From Deltaproteobacteria bacterium HGW-Deltaproteobacteria-19 (GTDB lineage: Bacteria > Desulfobacterota > Syntrophia > Syntrophales > PHBD01): a stretch of 64,000 nt of DNA. Every line of letters begins with the position of its first letter. Position 1 is the stretch's first letter. The position numbers and the translations under genes are program-made. The notes below the pieces were generated by a model. That model was not told where the DNA came from, made no database searches, and was given only the letters and a program-made list of their open reading frames with translations. Below are positions 1-9,141 of this stretch, piece by piece. The stretch is from contig PHBD01000004.1 in NCBI GenBank assembly GCA_002841865.1, positions 60,434 through 124,433 of the forward strand, given 5' to 3'.

Positions 1-603
1 GCGGTTTGCCATGAAGGGCGGCAGGATCTCCAGGTAGCCGTGCTGCCGGGTGTGGAGGTCCAGCATGAAGTTGGTGATGGCCCTCTCCAGGAGCGCTCCG
101 GCTCCCCGATATAGCGTGAACCGGGCACCCGTGATCTTGGCTCCCCGGGCGAAGTCGAGGATTTTCAGGTCCTCGCCGATGTCCCAGTGGGGCTTCGGCG
201 TGAAATCAAAGACCGGTTTCTCTCCCCAGGTGCGGATCACCGGGTTGTCCTCGGAAGACGTCCCGTACTCCACCGACTCGTGGGGCACGTTCGGAATGAC
301 CATCAGGAAGGCATTCAGGTCTTCCTCGGTCTGCTTCAGCGTCTCGTCGAGGGTCTTGATCCGGGCGGACACCTCACCCATCCGGGCGATGATCTCCGTG
401 GCGTCTTCCTTGCGCTTCTTCTTCTCCCCGATTTCCTTGGAGACGGCGTTTCGCTCGCTCCGGAGGACTTCCACTTCCTGCAGGATGTCTCTCCGCTGCG
501 TGTCCAGTGCCGTGAAGCGGCCCATGTCGATTTCCTGGCCCCGCTCCAGCATTTTGATCCGGACATGCTCCAGATTCTGTCTCAAATATTTGATGTCCAG
601 CAT
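1..603 (-). CDS. serS: Seryl-tRNA synthetase, N-terminal part (runs off window)
   Basis: Charges tRNA-Ser with serine in the cytoplasm. Reading leftwards from the ATG at 603 gives 201 uninterrupted codons that open [19 protein letters not shown] and continue through a charged helical stretch (about residues 30-100). This is the antiparallel coiled-coil tRNA-binding arm typical of class II SerRS. The start of the catalytic core follows, with phrases such as [13 protein letters not shown] and [17 protein letters not shown]. The C-terminal motif 2/3 core lies beyond base 1. The gene sits 95 bp downstream of murJ on the same strand and may be read from that transcription unit. Confidence 0.93.
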   Translation of the reverse strand, partial: MLDIKYLRQNLEHVRIKMLERGQEIDMGRFTALDTQRRDILQEVEVLRSERNAVSKEIGEKKKRKEDATEIIARMGEVSARIKTLDETLKQTEEDLNAFLMVIPNVPHESVEYGTSSEDNPVIRTWGEKPVFDFTPKPHWDIGEDLKILDFARGAKITGARFTLYRGAGALLERAITNFMLDLHTRQHGYLEILPPFMANR

Positions 604-698
604 GGCTCTCCCATCCCGGTCATAATGGTCCAAAGGGACAATTTTCCTACCACTCGGTCCGGGTCAAGTCAACTCCTTTGTCCCGTTCCGGCCCGGGT

Positions 699-2306
699 TC
701 AAAGGGTTTCCCCGGTTCGGGTGCGGCCGATTTTTCGCCGCAGCACGTTCGCCAGGGCCGTCATCTCGGGGCTCCTGACGAGCCAGGAGGAGAGCAGGAA
801 CGCCCCGCCTCCGAACGACACCGTCAGGGCCAGGAAAACGGCCCGCTCGAAGAAGGGGCCGGAGGCATTCCAGGGATACAGGACATCCACCCCCAGGATG
901 ACGCCCCACATGATCAGTGAGGAGAGGATCACCTTGCCCAGTGACGGATAGAAATCCCGCATCAGAAAGGGGCCGATCCGGTGCCAGAGGATGATCGAAA
1001 GCATCCCCACGTTGACCGCCGAGGCGATGGCCGTCGCCAGGGCGATTCCCCCGTGCTTCATGGGAAACATCAGGGCCACGCTGAAGACGACGTTCACCAC
1101 CAGGGCGACGATGGCCGCTTTCATTGGGGACTTCGTGTCCTGGAGGGAGTAGAAGGCCGAGACGATGACCCGGATGACCGAAAAGGCCCACAGGCCAACG
1201 GAATACCACAGGAGGGCCCAGGCCGTCTGCATCGTGGACTCGGCGGTAAAGGCCCCCCGCTCGAAGAGGACGGAAATGATGGGGACCCGGAGGGCGATCA
1301 GGGCCACCATGGAGGGGATGGTGATGAAGAGCATCAGCCGGAGCGAAAAGGAGATCGTCTTTCTCATCTCGTCGAACCGCCCCTGGGCAACCTGCTCGGA
1401 GAAGCTGGGCAGGGTCGCCGTACCGATCGCGATGGCGAAGACCCCAAGGGGAAGTTCCACCATCCGGTCGGCATAGTAGAGGTATGACACGCTCCCTTTG
1501 GGCAGGAGCGATGCCAGGACCGTCCCAATGAAGACATTGATCTGGTAGATGGCGGCCCCGAAGATCGCCGGCAGCATCAACGCGCCAATCCGCCGGACCC
1601 CAGGGTGACGGAAGGCGAAGTTCGGCTTGAGCCGCAACCCCATCTTCACCAGGAAAGGCCACTGCATGGCAAGCTGGAGCACCCCGCCGGCCATGACGCC
1701 CACGGCGAGCCCCACGATCGGCTCGGCAAAGAAGTCCTTCAGGAACAGGGCTCCCAGGATCATGGTGATATTCAGCAGAACCGGCGAGATGGCCGGGGCG
1801 GCGAAGTGCCGGAGGGAATTGAGGATCCCCATGCACAGAGCCACCAGGGAAATGAAGAAGATGTAGGGGAACATCAGGCGGGTCAGGAAAACCGCCAGGT
1901 CGTACTGCTCGGGAAGCCGCGAGAAACCGGGGGCCATGACGGTTACGATCAGTGGGGCGAAGAGAACTCCGAGCAGAGAAACCACCACCAGGATGATGGA
2001 GAGGACCGTGAAGGCCACGTTGGCCAGTTCGAAGGCCTCCTCCCGGGTTTTCTTCTTGAGATACTCCGTAAAGACGGGGACAAAAGAGACCGTCAGGGAC
2101 CCCTCCGCCAGGAGGCGCCGGAGCATGTTGGGAATCCGGAAGGCCACGAAGAAGGCATCCGTGGCAATCCCGGCCCCGAAGAAGGCGGCAATGACCACGT
2201 CCCGGACAAAGCCGAAGACCCGGGACAGCATCGTCGCCAGTCCCACCACCCCCGCCGCCCGGGCGACCCTTGCATTCTCAGAACGGACCGGCTGCTCGGC
2301 GCTCAC
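699..2306 (-). CDS. murJ: Lipid II flippase MurJ (MviN family)
   Basis: Inner-membrane MOP-superfamily flippase that moves lipid II across the membrane for peptidoglycan synthesis. The 535-residue product has the expected length and about 14 hydrophobic helices. It carries the hallmark N-terminal segment (VVGLATMLSRVFGFVRDVVIAAFFG) and the GSLTVSFVPVF motif near residue 70. The start is GTG at 2306, which overlaps the stop of the upstream DUF167 gene by 4 bp and lies about 10 nt after a GGGAG ribosome site; this implies translational coupling. serS follows 95 bp downstream. Confidence 0.95.
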   Translation of the reverse strand: MSAEQPVRSENARVARAAGVVGLATMLSRVFGFVRDVVIAAFFGAGIATDAFFVAFRIPNMLRRLLAEGSLTVSFVPVFTEYLKKKTREEAFELANVAFTVLSIILVVVSLLGVLFAPLIVTVMAPGFSRLPEQYDLAVFLTRLMFPYIFFISLVALCMGILNSLRHFAAPAISPVLLNITMILGALFLKDFFAEPIVGLAVGVMAGGVLQLAMQWPFLVKMGLRLKPNFAFRHPGVRRIGALMLPAIFGAAIYQINVFIGTVLASLLPKGSVSYLYYADRMVELPLGVFAIAIGTATLPSFSEQVAQGRFDEMRKTISFSLRLMLFITIPSMVALIALRVPIISVLFERGAFTAESTMQTAWALLWYSVGLWAFSVIRVIVSAFYSLQDTKSPMKAAIVALVVNVVFSVALMFPMKHGGIALATAIASAVNVGMLSIILWHRIGPFLMRDFYPSLGKVILSSLIMWGVILGVDVLYPWNASGPFFERAVFLALTVSFGGGAFLLSSWLVRSPEMTALANVLRRKIGRTRTGETL

Positions 2307-2614
2307 GGTTTTTCGTCTCCCAGGAGCGCTGCCAGCCGATGTTCCAATTCCCGCCGGTCCACGCCGGAAATGGAGAATGTCTTCGTTTTTGACGTCGGCC
2401 CCGCCACGAGGGCAATCTGGGATCTCCGGATCCCCAGAGCCTCCGCGAGGAAGCGGAGACAGGCCTCGTTGGCCTGCCCCTCCACAGGGGGGGCCGTAAT
2501 CTTGAGCTTGAGCGCCCCGTCCTGAACGCCCGAGGCCTCCGTCCGGGAGGACCGGGGAAGCACCCGGACTTTCAGTGCCAGGCCGTTTTTCGTTTCTGTG
2601 AGTGGAATCGTCAT
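2303..2614 (-). CDS. DUF167 / YggU family protein
   Basis: A 103-residue protein of the small, widely conserved DUF167 (YggU) family, whose biochemical role is not established. The family's core is visible as LKVRVLPRSSRTEASGV, then LKLKITAPPVEGQANEACLRFLAEALG and a closing segment about AGPTSKTKTFSISG. It lies between yggT and murJ, overlapping murJ by 4 bp. The yggT-yggU pairing is common in proteobacteria and supports both calls. No membrane segment is seen. Confidence 0.9.
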   Translation of the reverse strand: MTIPLTETKNGLALKVRVLPRSSRTEASGVQDGALKLKITAPPVEGQANEACLRFLAEALGIRRSQIALVAGPTSKTKTFSISGVDRRELEHRLAALLGDEKP

Positions 2615-2642
2615 GACATCATCCGGCGCGGGCCGCCTGGGA

Positions 2643-2939
2643 TCAGAAGCGCTGGGCCGCCTGGATCAGGGTCTGGACGAGAAACTCCTGGAGGAAAAAG
2701 ATGATCAGGAGAACCAGGATGGGAGAGAGATCGATCCCTCCCGTGCGAAACGGAATCAGCTTCCGGAGCGGCGCCAGGACCGGCTCGGTGGCCCGATAGA
2801 GAAAGCGGACGATCGGGTTGTAGGGATCCGGGTTCACCCAGGAGACCAAGGCCCGGGCGATGATGATCCACATATAGAGGGTCAGGATCAGATTGATGAC
2901 CTTGGCAACGGCCACAACCAGGTTTTGTGCGACAAACAT
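2643..2939 (-). CDS. YggT family membrane protein
   Basis: A 98-residue integral membrane protein with two hydrophobic segments: about residues 5-28 (VAVAKVINLILTLYMWIIIA) and 65-90 (ILVLLIIFFLQEFLVQ). Between them lies the YggT signature WVNPDPYNPIVRFLYRATEP. Members are linked to turgor, cell-shape or cytochrome maturation functions, but the role here is unknown. The frame is open upstream to 2975, but ATG 2939 is preferred because CAGGAGG lies 6 nt in front of it. It is followed by yggU after 28 bp. Confidence 0.9.
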   Translation of the reverse strand: MFVAQNLVVAVAKVINLILTLYMWIIIARALVSWVNPDPYNPIVRFLYRATEPVLAPLRKLIPFRTGGIDLSPILVLLIIFFLQEFLVQTLIQAAQRF

Positions 2940-3059
2940 GATGCCTCCTGGGATCGGCCCCGCCGTCGGGAGCATCCGCTACCGGCTCTCCGGCCGGGTC
3001 TTGCGGCGAGAGGCGATCCTCCGGGAATAAGAAAGGGCGGCAGTTGACCGGTCCGCCTC

Positions 3060-3833
3060 CTACAGGGATTCCGTGAACTCCAAGATCGCCTGGTTAAAGG
3101 CCTCCGGATTCTCCATCATGGCGAAATGGCCCGCCCCGGGAATGTGGGCAAGTTTCGCACCCGGAATGGTATCCCGGAGGAATTCCGAAAGGGACGGCGG
3201 GGTCATCTTGTCATCGTCGCCGCAGACAACGAGGGTTGGAACCCGGATGGAACCGGCGGTCTCAGTGAGGTCCAGGCGGTCGCAGGCGGTCAGGTCGCCA
3301 TGAAAGATCATGGGATCCACCCGCGACATGCTCTCAACCATGATTTTACCAAAGCGCTCCCGATTGGCCTTGGTAAAGGAAAACTTGACGGCCATTTCAT
3401 AAATCGGCCCCGGGTTCGTTTTCAGCCCCTCCAGGAGGGCCGGGTTCACCGGCATGCGGGCGCCGCTTCCGACGGGTACAATTCCCGTGAGGAGGGATCC
3501 ATGCCTGACGGCGAAGGTCAGGCTGATGGCGGCCCCCAGGGAATGGCCGATCAGGATCGGCCGGGCAACGCCCAGGGCGGCAATCATTTTCCTGACCCAC
3601 TCCACACAGGCATCCACAGACTGCTCGCCGGGCCCTTCGGACCGCCCATGGCCCGGCAATTCGAGGGCGACTACCTGGAAACGGTCTTTCAGGACCGAAT
3701 ACTGGTAAATCCAGTTCGTGTGATCACCTGCCGACCCATGAATGAACACGAGTGTTTTCCGCGACGGGTCGAGGGACTCCCCGCTCACCCACGCGGACAG
3801 CTTCCGGCCGTCCACATCCAACGTACGCATCAT
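3060..3833 (-). CDS. Alpha/beta-hydrolase fold protein
   Basis: A 257-residue soluble hydrolase. Visible parts are the oxyanion HGSAG motif (about residue 33), the nucleophile elbow GHSLGAA (Ser near 97), the acid in CGDDDKMTP and the catalytic His in GAGHFAMMENPEAF near the C terminus, so the Ser-Asp-His triad is complete. The family includes esterases, ester-bond C-C hydrolases and haloperoxidase-like enzymes; substrate cannot be told. It starts at the first of two Met codons after AGGAGGTG and is divergent from proC. It is the first gene of the minus-strand run leading to yggT-yggU-murJ. Confidence 0.85.
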   Translation of the reverse strand: MMRTLDVDGRKLSAWVSGESLDPSRKTLVFIHGSAGDHTNWIYQYSVLKDRFQVVALELPGHGRSEGPGEQSVDACVEWVRKMIAALGVARPILIGHSLGAAISLTFAVRHGSLLTGIVPVGSGARMPVNPALLEGLKTNPGPIYEMAVKFSFTKANRERFGKIMVESMSRVDPMIFHGDLTACDRLDLTETAGSIRVPTLVVCGDDDKMTPPSLSEFLRDTIPGAKLAHIPGAGHFAMMENPEAFNQAILEFTESL

Positions 3834-3903
3834 GCTCGTTCACCTCCTGCCCGGCAGTGGGGCATGGTGTAGCACAACCCGCGGGGCTTTCGCAAATGAA
3901 AGC

Positions 3904-3933
3904 TTGACGCATGCCAAATGGATCCCCTATGAT
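3904..3933 (+). promoter_or_regulatory. Sigma-70 type promoter for proC
   Basis: TTGACG at 3904-3909 and TATGAT at 3928-3933 are separated by 18 bp. They lie 41 bp before the proC ATG in the short divergent intergenic region. A strong ribosome site (AAAAGGAGGGGA) follows before the start codon. Confidence 0.7.
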
Positions 3934-3974
3934 TCCCACCATTTCAGCACACCGGAAAAGGAGGGGACGAGGCG

Positions 3975-4793
3975 ATGGACAGCAAGACGAGGATCGGTTT
4001 CATCGGCGGCGGGAAGATGGGCGGCGCCATCGCCGGGGGGCTCCTCTCCCGGGGTGTGGCGGAAGCCAGCAGGATCTGGGTCTCCGACACGGCAAAGGAC
4101 AGGCTCCAGGAACTGAAGGACCTCTATGGAATTCACACGACAACGGAAAACCAGACGGTCGTGAAGAATGCCGACATCCTGATCCTCGCCGTCAAGCCCC
4201 AGGTCATGGGACCGGTCCTCAAGGGGCTTTCCGGTGCCGTCGGCCGCTCGAAGCTCGTGATTTCCATTGCGGCCGGGATCCCCATCGCCTTTCTGGAGGG
4301 ACACCTCGGCAAGGGAGTCCGGGTCATCCGCACCATGCCCAACACGCCGGCCCTGATCGGTGAGGGCGCAACGGCTCTGGCCCGGGGGAGCCACGCCTCG
4401 GAACAGGACCTGGAAACGGCGCGGCAAATCTTCAACGCCGTGGGCCAAACCGTCATCGTCCCGGAGGAGCAGCTCGACGCCGTGACGGGCTTGAGCGGCA
4501 GCGGCCCCGCCTACGTGTTCATTATTCTGGAGGCCCTCTCCGATGGGGGGGTCCGGATGGGACTTCCCCGGGATACAGCCCTCGTCCTCGCGGCCCAGAC
4601 CCTGCTCGGCGCAGCCAAACTCTTTCTTACAGGGGACAAGCATCCCGGCCAGCTCAAAGACATGGTGACCTCTCCCGGCGGGACGACCATCGCGGGAATC
4701 CAGGCGCTGGAAGAGGGGGGGCTCAGGGCCGCTATGATCCGGGCCGTGGAGGCGGCGACCCTGCGGTCGCAGGAACTGGGGAAAGCAAAATAA
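3975..4793 (+). CDS. proC: Pyrroline-5-carboxylate reductase
   Basis: Catalyses the last step of proline synthesis, the NAD(P)H-dependent reduction of pyrroline-5-carboxylate. The 272-residue product is of normal family length. It opens with the dinucleotide-binding glycine-rich loop GFIGGGKMGGAI, has the NTPALIGEGATAL segment near residue 120, and ends with the conserved substrate/dimer region GSGPAYVFIILEALSDGGVRMG through MVTSPGGTTIAGIQALEEGG. It is a single-gene unit: own promoter at 3904-3933 and a hairpin just after the stop. Confidence 0.97.
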   Translation: MDSKTRIGFIGGGKMGGAIAGGLLSRGVAEASRIWVSDTAKDRLQELKDLYGIHTTTENQTVVKNADILILAVKPQVMGPVLKGLSGAVGRSKLVISIAAGIPIAFLEGHLGKGVRVIRTMPNTPALIGEGATALARGSHASEQDLETARQIFNAVGQTVIVPEEQLDAVTGLSGSGPAYVFIILEALSDGGVRMGLPRDTALVLAAQTLLGAAKLFLTGDKHPGQLKDMVTSPGGTTIAGIQALEEGGLRAAMIRAVEAATLRSQELGKAK

Positions 4794-4796
4794 ACA

Positions 4797-4830
4797 GGGG
4801 GGCAGAGTTCAAATCTGCCCCCCTTCCTTA
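4797..4830. terminator. Bidirectional intrinsic terminator between proC and RNase E/G
   Basis: A perfect 10-bp stem (GGGGGGCAGA at 4797-4806 with TCTGCCCCCC at 4814-4823) closes a 7-nt loop. It is followed by a T-rich tract on the plus strand and, read from the other side, by TGTTTATTTT. It sits between two convergent genes and can serve both. Confidence 0.85.
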
Positions 4831-4851
4831 TTGTTATAGGCCTTCACTTGC

Positions 4852-6804
4852 TTAGTGCCGGCGACTCGAGAAAAAGCCTCCGAAGGAATCGTCCTCGTCG
4901 TCCAGGTCAAAGACCGCTTCGCCATCCGGCGGGTTGCTTTCACCGGACATGTTCACCTCACCATTCTGCGGCAGGTCCACCTCCCCCTGCCCCTCGCCCC
5001 GATTCTCCGCCTTGGTGCCCGATCTCCTGCGACGGCGCGGCCGGCGACGGGATTTCTTCTTCGGCGGCTCCTGCCCCGGCTGTGTCCCAGTACCATCGGC
5101 GGCACTCGGCGTTTCGGGCAGCGGCGCGGCCGGAACCGGTTCAGGCGCCGTTTCCTGGCGAGCCTGCCCTTCAGCGGCTCCGGCTATTTTCCGGGGCTCT
5201 TGTGCGGGGCCTTTTGACTGCTTCTTCGGTTGCCTGCGCTGTTTTTTAGGCGGTGCAGCCGTTTCCGGCGCCTTGGCTTCCTCTTCCATCCCGACCGGCT
5301 CGTCCGGTCCGCCCCGGTCCGACTCCAGTTCATGCTCTGCCACAGGTGCAGCCTGCCTGCCGACTGAATCTACGCGGATCAGGTCCCACGCCATGTCGGG
5401 GCTTCCGGAGATGTGGATGTCCATATCGTACTGGCTCTCCAGCTTCAGGAGTTCGGATCGCTTCTGATTCTGGAGGTAGTCCGCAACCTCATAAGGAAGG
5501 GAAACATTCAACACTGCCGAGAATCCCTTCACCGCCTGCGACTGGAGCCTCCGGTAGGCCGCCAGGGCCGTGGATTCCAGCGACGGCCGGACGCCCCGGC
5601 CTTTGCAGAAGGGGCACGTGGAGAAGCTGATTTCCTGGATGGTGGGCTGCTTCTTCTGCCTGGAGAGCTCCAGCATTCCGAACTTGGAGATCCGGGAGAG
5701 CTGGATCCGGGACCGGTCGAGGCTCAGGGCCTTCTTGAAGGCCTTCTCCACCTCCGCCCGATGCTTGCTGTCGGCCATGTCGATGAAATCGATGACGATG
5801 AGCCCGCCGAGGTCCCGGAGACGTAGTTGCCGCGCGATCTCCTCCGCCGCGTCGATATTGGTCCGGAACGCCGTTTCCTCGACATTGCGCTTGTTGGACC
5901 CCCGGCCGGAGTTCACGTCGATGGTGATCATCGCCTCCGTCGGACTGATGACGATGTGGCCGCCCGACTTGAGATCGACCCGGTCCTGGTAAATCACACG
6001 GATCTGGTCCTCCAGGTTGTGCTGGTCGAAGATGGGGGTGTTTTCCTTGTGGAGCTTGACGAACTTGGACATCCGGGGCGACACGACCTTGCAGTAGTTG
6101 CGCATCTTTTTGAAGGTTTCCTGGTCGTCGACGAAAATCTCCTCGATATCCGAGGTGTAGTAGTCCCGGAGGGCCAAGACGCCGAAGTCGCTTTCCTGGT
6201 AGATGAGCGCCGGCGAGGGCGATTCCTTCGCTGCTTTCTGGATCTCCTTCCAGAGACGGAGCTGGTTCTGGTAGTCGCGGGAGAGCTCCTGCTTGGTCCG
6301 GGTCATGCCGGCCGTCCGGACGATGAGCCCCATCCCCTCATCCACGCTGATCTGCTCCACCAGCTCCCGGAGGCGCTTGCGGTCTTCCTCGTCCTCGATC
6401 TTCCGGGAAACGCCGCTGCCGGCCTTGTTGGGCAGGAGCACCAGGTAGCGGCCGGGAAGGGAAAGGTATGTCGTGAGGAGCGCCCCCTTGCGCTCGCTCA
6501 TTTCGCGGAGAACCTGGACGAGCACTTCCTGGCCCGTCTTGAGGACGGTCCGTCCCCCCTCCGCGGGAGTGAAGTAATCATCGCTCACGTCCCGAAGCGG
6601 CAGGAAGCCGTCCCGCTTGCCCCCGTAATTCACGAAGGCCGCCTGGAGTCCCCGCTCGACCTTCAAGACCGTTCCCTTGTAGATGTTGCCCGTGATGGGC
6701 TCGCGCACGGACATCTGGATATAGAATTCCAGCAGTTTGCCCGAGTCGACGATGGCCATGCGCTTCTGTTCGACGTGCACGGCGTTAATAAGCATTCGTT
6801 TCAT
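4852..6804 (-). CDS. rng: Ribonuclease E/G family endoribonuclease
   Basis: Single-strand-specific endoribonuclease for rRNA/tRNA maturation and mRNA decay. The 650 residues contain an N-terminal S1-type RNA-binding segment (about 38-120, GNIYKGTVLKVERGLQAAFV), the RNase H/DNase I-like catalytic core with the metal-binding MITIDVNSGRG and GGLIVIDFIDM motifs, and the zinc link CPFCKGRG near 410. Beyond about 480 is a low-complexity tail with Pro/Glu stretches, Lys/Arg blocks (KKKSRRRPRRRRRS) and an acidic C terminus. That tail is longer than RNase G but shorter than E. coli RNase E. It follows sua5 by 13 bp and appears to be the last gene of the cimA unit. Confidence 0.93.
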   Translation of the reverse strand: MKRMLINAVHVEQKRMAIVDSGKLLEFYIQMSVREPITGNIYKGTVLKVERGLQAAFVNYGGKRDGFLPLRDVSDDYFTPAEGGRTVLKTGQEVLVQVLREMSERKGALLTTYLSLPGRYLVLLPNKAGSGVSRKIEDEEDRKRLRELVEQISVDEGMGLIVRTAGMTRTKQELSRDYQNQLRLWKEIQKAAKESPSPALIYQESDFGVLALRDYYTSDIEEIFVDDQETFKKMRNYCKVVSPRMSKFVKLHKENTPIFDQHNLEDQIRVIYQDRVDLKSGGHIVISPTEAMITIDVNSGRGSNKRNVEETAFRTNIDAAEEIARQLRLRDLGGLIVIDFIDMADSKHRAEVEKAFKKALSLDRSRIQLSRISKFGMLELSRQKKQPTIQEISFSTCPFCKGRGVRPSLESTALAAYRRLQSQAVKGFSAVLNVSLPYEVADYLQNQKRSELLKLESQYDMDIHISGSPDMAWDLIRVDSVGRQAAPVAEHELESDRGGPDEPVGMEEEAKAPETAAPPKKQRRQPKKQSKGPAQEPRKIAGAAEGQARQETAPEPVPAAPLPETPSAADGTGTQPGQEPPKKKSRRRPRRRRRSGTKAENRGEGQGEVDLPQNGEVNMSGESNPPDGEAVFDLDDEDDSFGGFFSSRRH

Positions 6805-6817
6805 GACGGTTCCTTTC

Positions 6818-7426
6818 TCAGAGAAAGGCCGAGACGTCCCCCTTGCCGACCCGGATAACCTCCGCTTCGTCCTGGAGCAGGCTGATTACGCTGGATTCCT
6901 CGGGTATCAGGCTCCCCCCGTCGATGACCAGATCGACGCAGTGTCCGAACTTCTTCTCGATCTCCCGGGGGTCGTTCATATAGCTTCCGTCCTCCAACTT
7001 GACGGAGGTGCTTATGATGGGCGAACCCAGTTCGGCCAGGAGAGCGTTGCAGATGGCATTGTCCGGTACGCGGATGCCCGTGGTCTGACGCTTGGGGAGG
7101 ATGATCTTGGGAACCAGCCTGGACGCCTCCAGGATGAAGGTGTACGGCCCGGGGAGAAGCCGCCGCATGATCTTGTAGGCATAATCGGTGACCCGGGCGT
7201 ACTGGCTGATGTCCTTCAGGTCGGCACAGATGAAACTCAGGGGTTTGTTCCTGTCTCGCCTTTTGATCTGATAAATACGTTCAATTCCTTTTTTATTGTA
7301 CAGGTCGCAACCCAGCCCGTAGACTGTGTCCGTGGGATACACCACGAGGCCTCCGGCCTTGAGCACGTCGACGGCCCTCCGGATCTGGCGCGGCTGGGGG
7401 TGCGAATTGTGGATTGCCAACAGCAT
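6818..7426 (-). CDS. Sua5/YciO/YrdC family protein (threonylcarbamoyl-AMP synthase fold)
   Basis: A 202-residue YrdC-fold protein. Family members make threonylcarbamoyl-AMP from Thr, bicarbonate and ATP for tRNA t6A37. The sequence shows VVYPTDTVYGLGCD near residue 33, KRRDRNKPLSFICADL and the LPGPYTFILEAS block. Overall form and length resemble YciO, a paralogue whose role is less certain than that of TsaC/Sua5, so t6A synthesis is likely but not proven. It lies between cimA (90 bp upstream) and the RNase (13 bp downstream). Confidence 0.88.
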   Translation of the reverse strand: MLLAIHNSHPQPRQIRRAVDVLKAGGLVVYPTDTVYGLGCDLYNKKGIERIYQIKRRDRNKPLSFICADLKDISQYARVTDYAYKIMRRLLPGPYTFILEASRLVPKIILPKRQTTGIRVPDNAICNALLAELGSPIISTSVKLEDGSYMNDPREIEKKFGHCVDLVIDGGSLIPEESSVISLLQDEAEVIRVGKGDVSAFL

Positions 7427-7442
7427 ACATACCGCTTCTCGA

Positions 7443-7461
7443 GGGGGCCGTGCCGGCCCCC
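7443..7461. other. GC-rich perfect hairpin between cimA and sua5
   Basis: GGGGGCCG (7443-7450) and CGGCCCCC (7454-7461) form an 8-bp stem with a 3-nt loop. There is no U-tract on the minus strand, so it is more likely an mRNA stability or processing element than a terminator. Confidence 0.45.
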
Positions 7462-7516
7462 TTCCCTGTAAATCTGTATGAGAGTATCAAATGGCGGTTG
7501 GATTGGCAATGAATTC

Positions 7517-9127
7517 TTAGGCCGGCGCGGCTTCCCGCCGCTTGTGATTCTTGTTGAGCCGATCCTTGCTCAGTTTGTACTGCATGCTGTCCACGAGGGC
7601 GTACCAGCTTGCCTCGATGACGTTTTCCGAAACGCCGATCGTGCTCCAGGCCTCTTCACCGTCGGCCGATTCGATCATGACCTTCACGACGGACGCCGTT
7701 CCCTCAGTCCCCTCGACGATGCGGACCTTGAAGTCCGTCAGGTGCATCCCTTCAATCTGGGGATAGAATTTCGTCAGCGCTTTCCGGAGGGCATGGTCCA
7801 GCGCGTTGATGGGACCGTTGCCTTCCGCGGCGGTCAGTTCTTCCTCGTCTCCCACCGAGATCTTGATCGTTGCCAGGGCGGTGGAAGGATGATGGGCCGT
7901 CTTCACAACGGCCACGTTGAAGCACTCCAGGACAAAGGGCTCGGCGAACTCGCCCGTGGCCTTCCGGATCAGGAGCGACAGAGACCCGTCGGCAGCGTCG
8001 AACTGGTATCCCTTGTCTTCCATTTGCTTGATCTGCCGGACGATTTTTTTGCTCACCGTCCCGTCTTTCCCGAGGTCGATGCCCAGCTCCCGGGCCTTGT
8101 ATTCGATGTTGCTTCGGCCGGCCATGTCGGACACGAGGACCCGCTGGTGATTCCCCACCGTCTCGGGCCGGATGTGCTCGTAGGCCTCCGCATTCTTCAG
8201 GATGGCGTTGACATGGATCCCGCCCTTGTGGGCGAAGGCGCTCCGGCCGGTAAAGGGCATGGAATTCAGGGGCGGTACATTGGCCACGTCGCTTACGTAC
8301 CGGGACAGATTCGTCATCTGCCGCAGGGAAGATTCGGAAAGGCAGCGCCGGTGCATCTTGAGCTGCAGATTGCAGACCGATGCGACAAGGTCGGCGTTGC
8401 CGCAGCGCTCACCGAAGCCGTTGACCGTTCCCTGGATCATCGTCGCCCCGGCCTGGACGGCGGCAAGCGTGTTGGCCACCCCGACACCTCCGTCATTGTG
8501 GGCGTGGATGCCTAGCTTCGCTCTGGGAAGGGCTTTTCCGATCGTCCCGACAATCTCTGTCACCTCATGGGGCAGGGTACCCCCGTTGGTGTCGCACAGG
8601 ACGATCACGTCGGACCCCGCCGCAAAAGCCGCCTCCACGGTCTGCAGGGCATAATCGCGGTTCCGTTTGAACCCGTCAAAGAAATGCTCCGCATCGTAGA
8701 CGATTTCCCGGCCCCGGGCCTTGAGGAACGCCACGGAATCCCGGATCATTGCCAGGTTTTCCTCCAGCGTCGTCCCCAGGACTTCCTTGACGTGGAGGTC
8801 CCAGGATTTGCCGAAGATGGTCGCAACCGGTGTTTGGGCATCCAGGATGGCCCGCAGGTTCTCGCATGCCTCCGGACGAATGCCCGGCCGCCGCGTGCTG
8901 CCGAAGGCGGCCAGTCGGGCGTGCTTCAGAGCAGCGCTCTTTGCCAGTTCAAAAAACCGCACGTCTTTCGGGTTCGATCCGGGCCATCCCCCCTCGATGT
9001 AATGGAACCCCATATCATCGAGTCGGTGGGCGATCCGGAGCTTGTCCTCCGCCGAGAAGTTGATCATCTCTCCCTGGGCTCCGTCCCGGAGGGTCGTGTC
9101 GTAGACCAGGATATCGGCTTTCGTCAT
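7517..9127 (-). CDS. cimA: (R)-citramalate synthase
   Basis: Condenses pyruvate and acetyl-CoA to citramalate, the first step of the threonine-independent isoleucine route. The 536-residue product belongs to the HMGL/LeuA family. It shows the N-terminal TIM-barrel motif ILVYDTTLRDGAQGE (residues about 6-20), the metal-binding GIHAHNDGGVGVANTL, VNGFGERCGN and a C-terminal LeuA-type allosteric domain (about 400-530). The long MGFHYIEGGWPGSNPKD segment is typical of CimA rather than LeuA. The start is ATG 9127, 6 nt after GAGGTG; an in-frame GTG at 9136 lies inside that ribosome site. An Ile-rich leader peptide and terminator precede it, matching the pathway. Confidence 0.95.
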   Translation of the reverse strand: MTKADILVYDTTLRDGAQGEMINFSAEDKLRIAHRLDDMGFHYIEGGWPGSNPKDVRFFELAKSAALKHARLAAFGSTRRPGIRPEACENLRAILDAQTPVATIFGKSWDLHVKEVLGTTLEENLAMIRDSVAFLKARGREIVYDAEHFFDGFKRNRDYALQTVEAAFAAGSDVIVLCDTNGGTLPHEVTEIVGTIGKALPRAKLGIHAHNDGGVGVANTLAAVQAGATMIQGTVNGFGERCGNADLVASVCNLQLKMHRRCLSESSLRQMTNLSRYVSDVANVPPLNSMPFTGRSAFAHKGGIHVNAILKNAEAYEHIRPETVGNHQRVLVSDMAGRSNIEYKARELGIDLGKDGTVSKKIVRQIKQMEDKGYQFDAADGSLSLLIRKATGEFAEPFVLECFNVAVVKTAHHPSTALATIKISVGDEEELTAAEGNGPINALDHALRKALTKFYPQIEGMHLTDFKVRIVEGTEGTASVVKVMIESADGEEAWSTIGVSENVIEASWYALVDSMQYKLSKDRLNKNHKRREAAPA

Positions 9128-9141
9128 GTGAAGCACCTCGC

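Noticed and set aside
7443..7461. Terminator after cimA
   Set aside because: Strong stem but no U-tract on the minus strand, so it is listed only as a hairpin.
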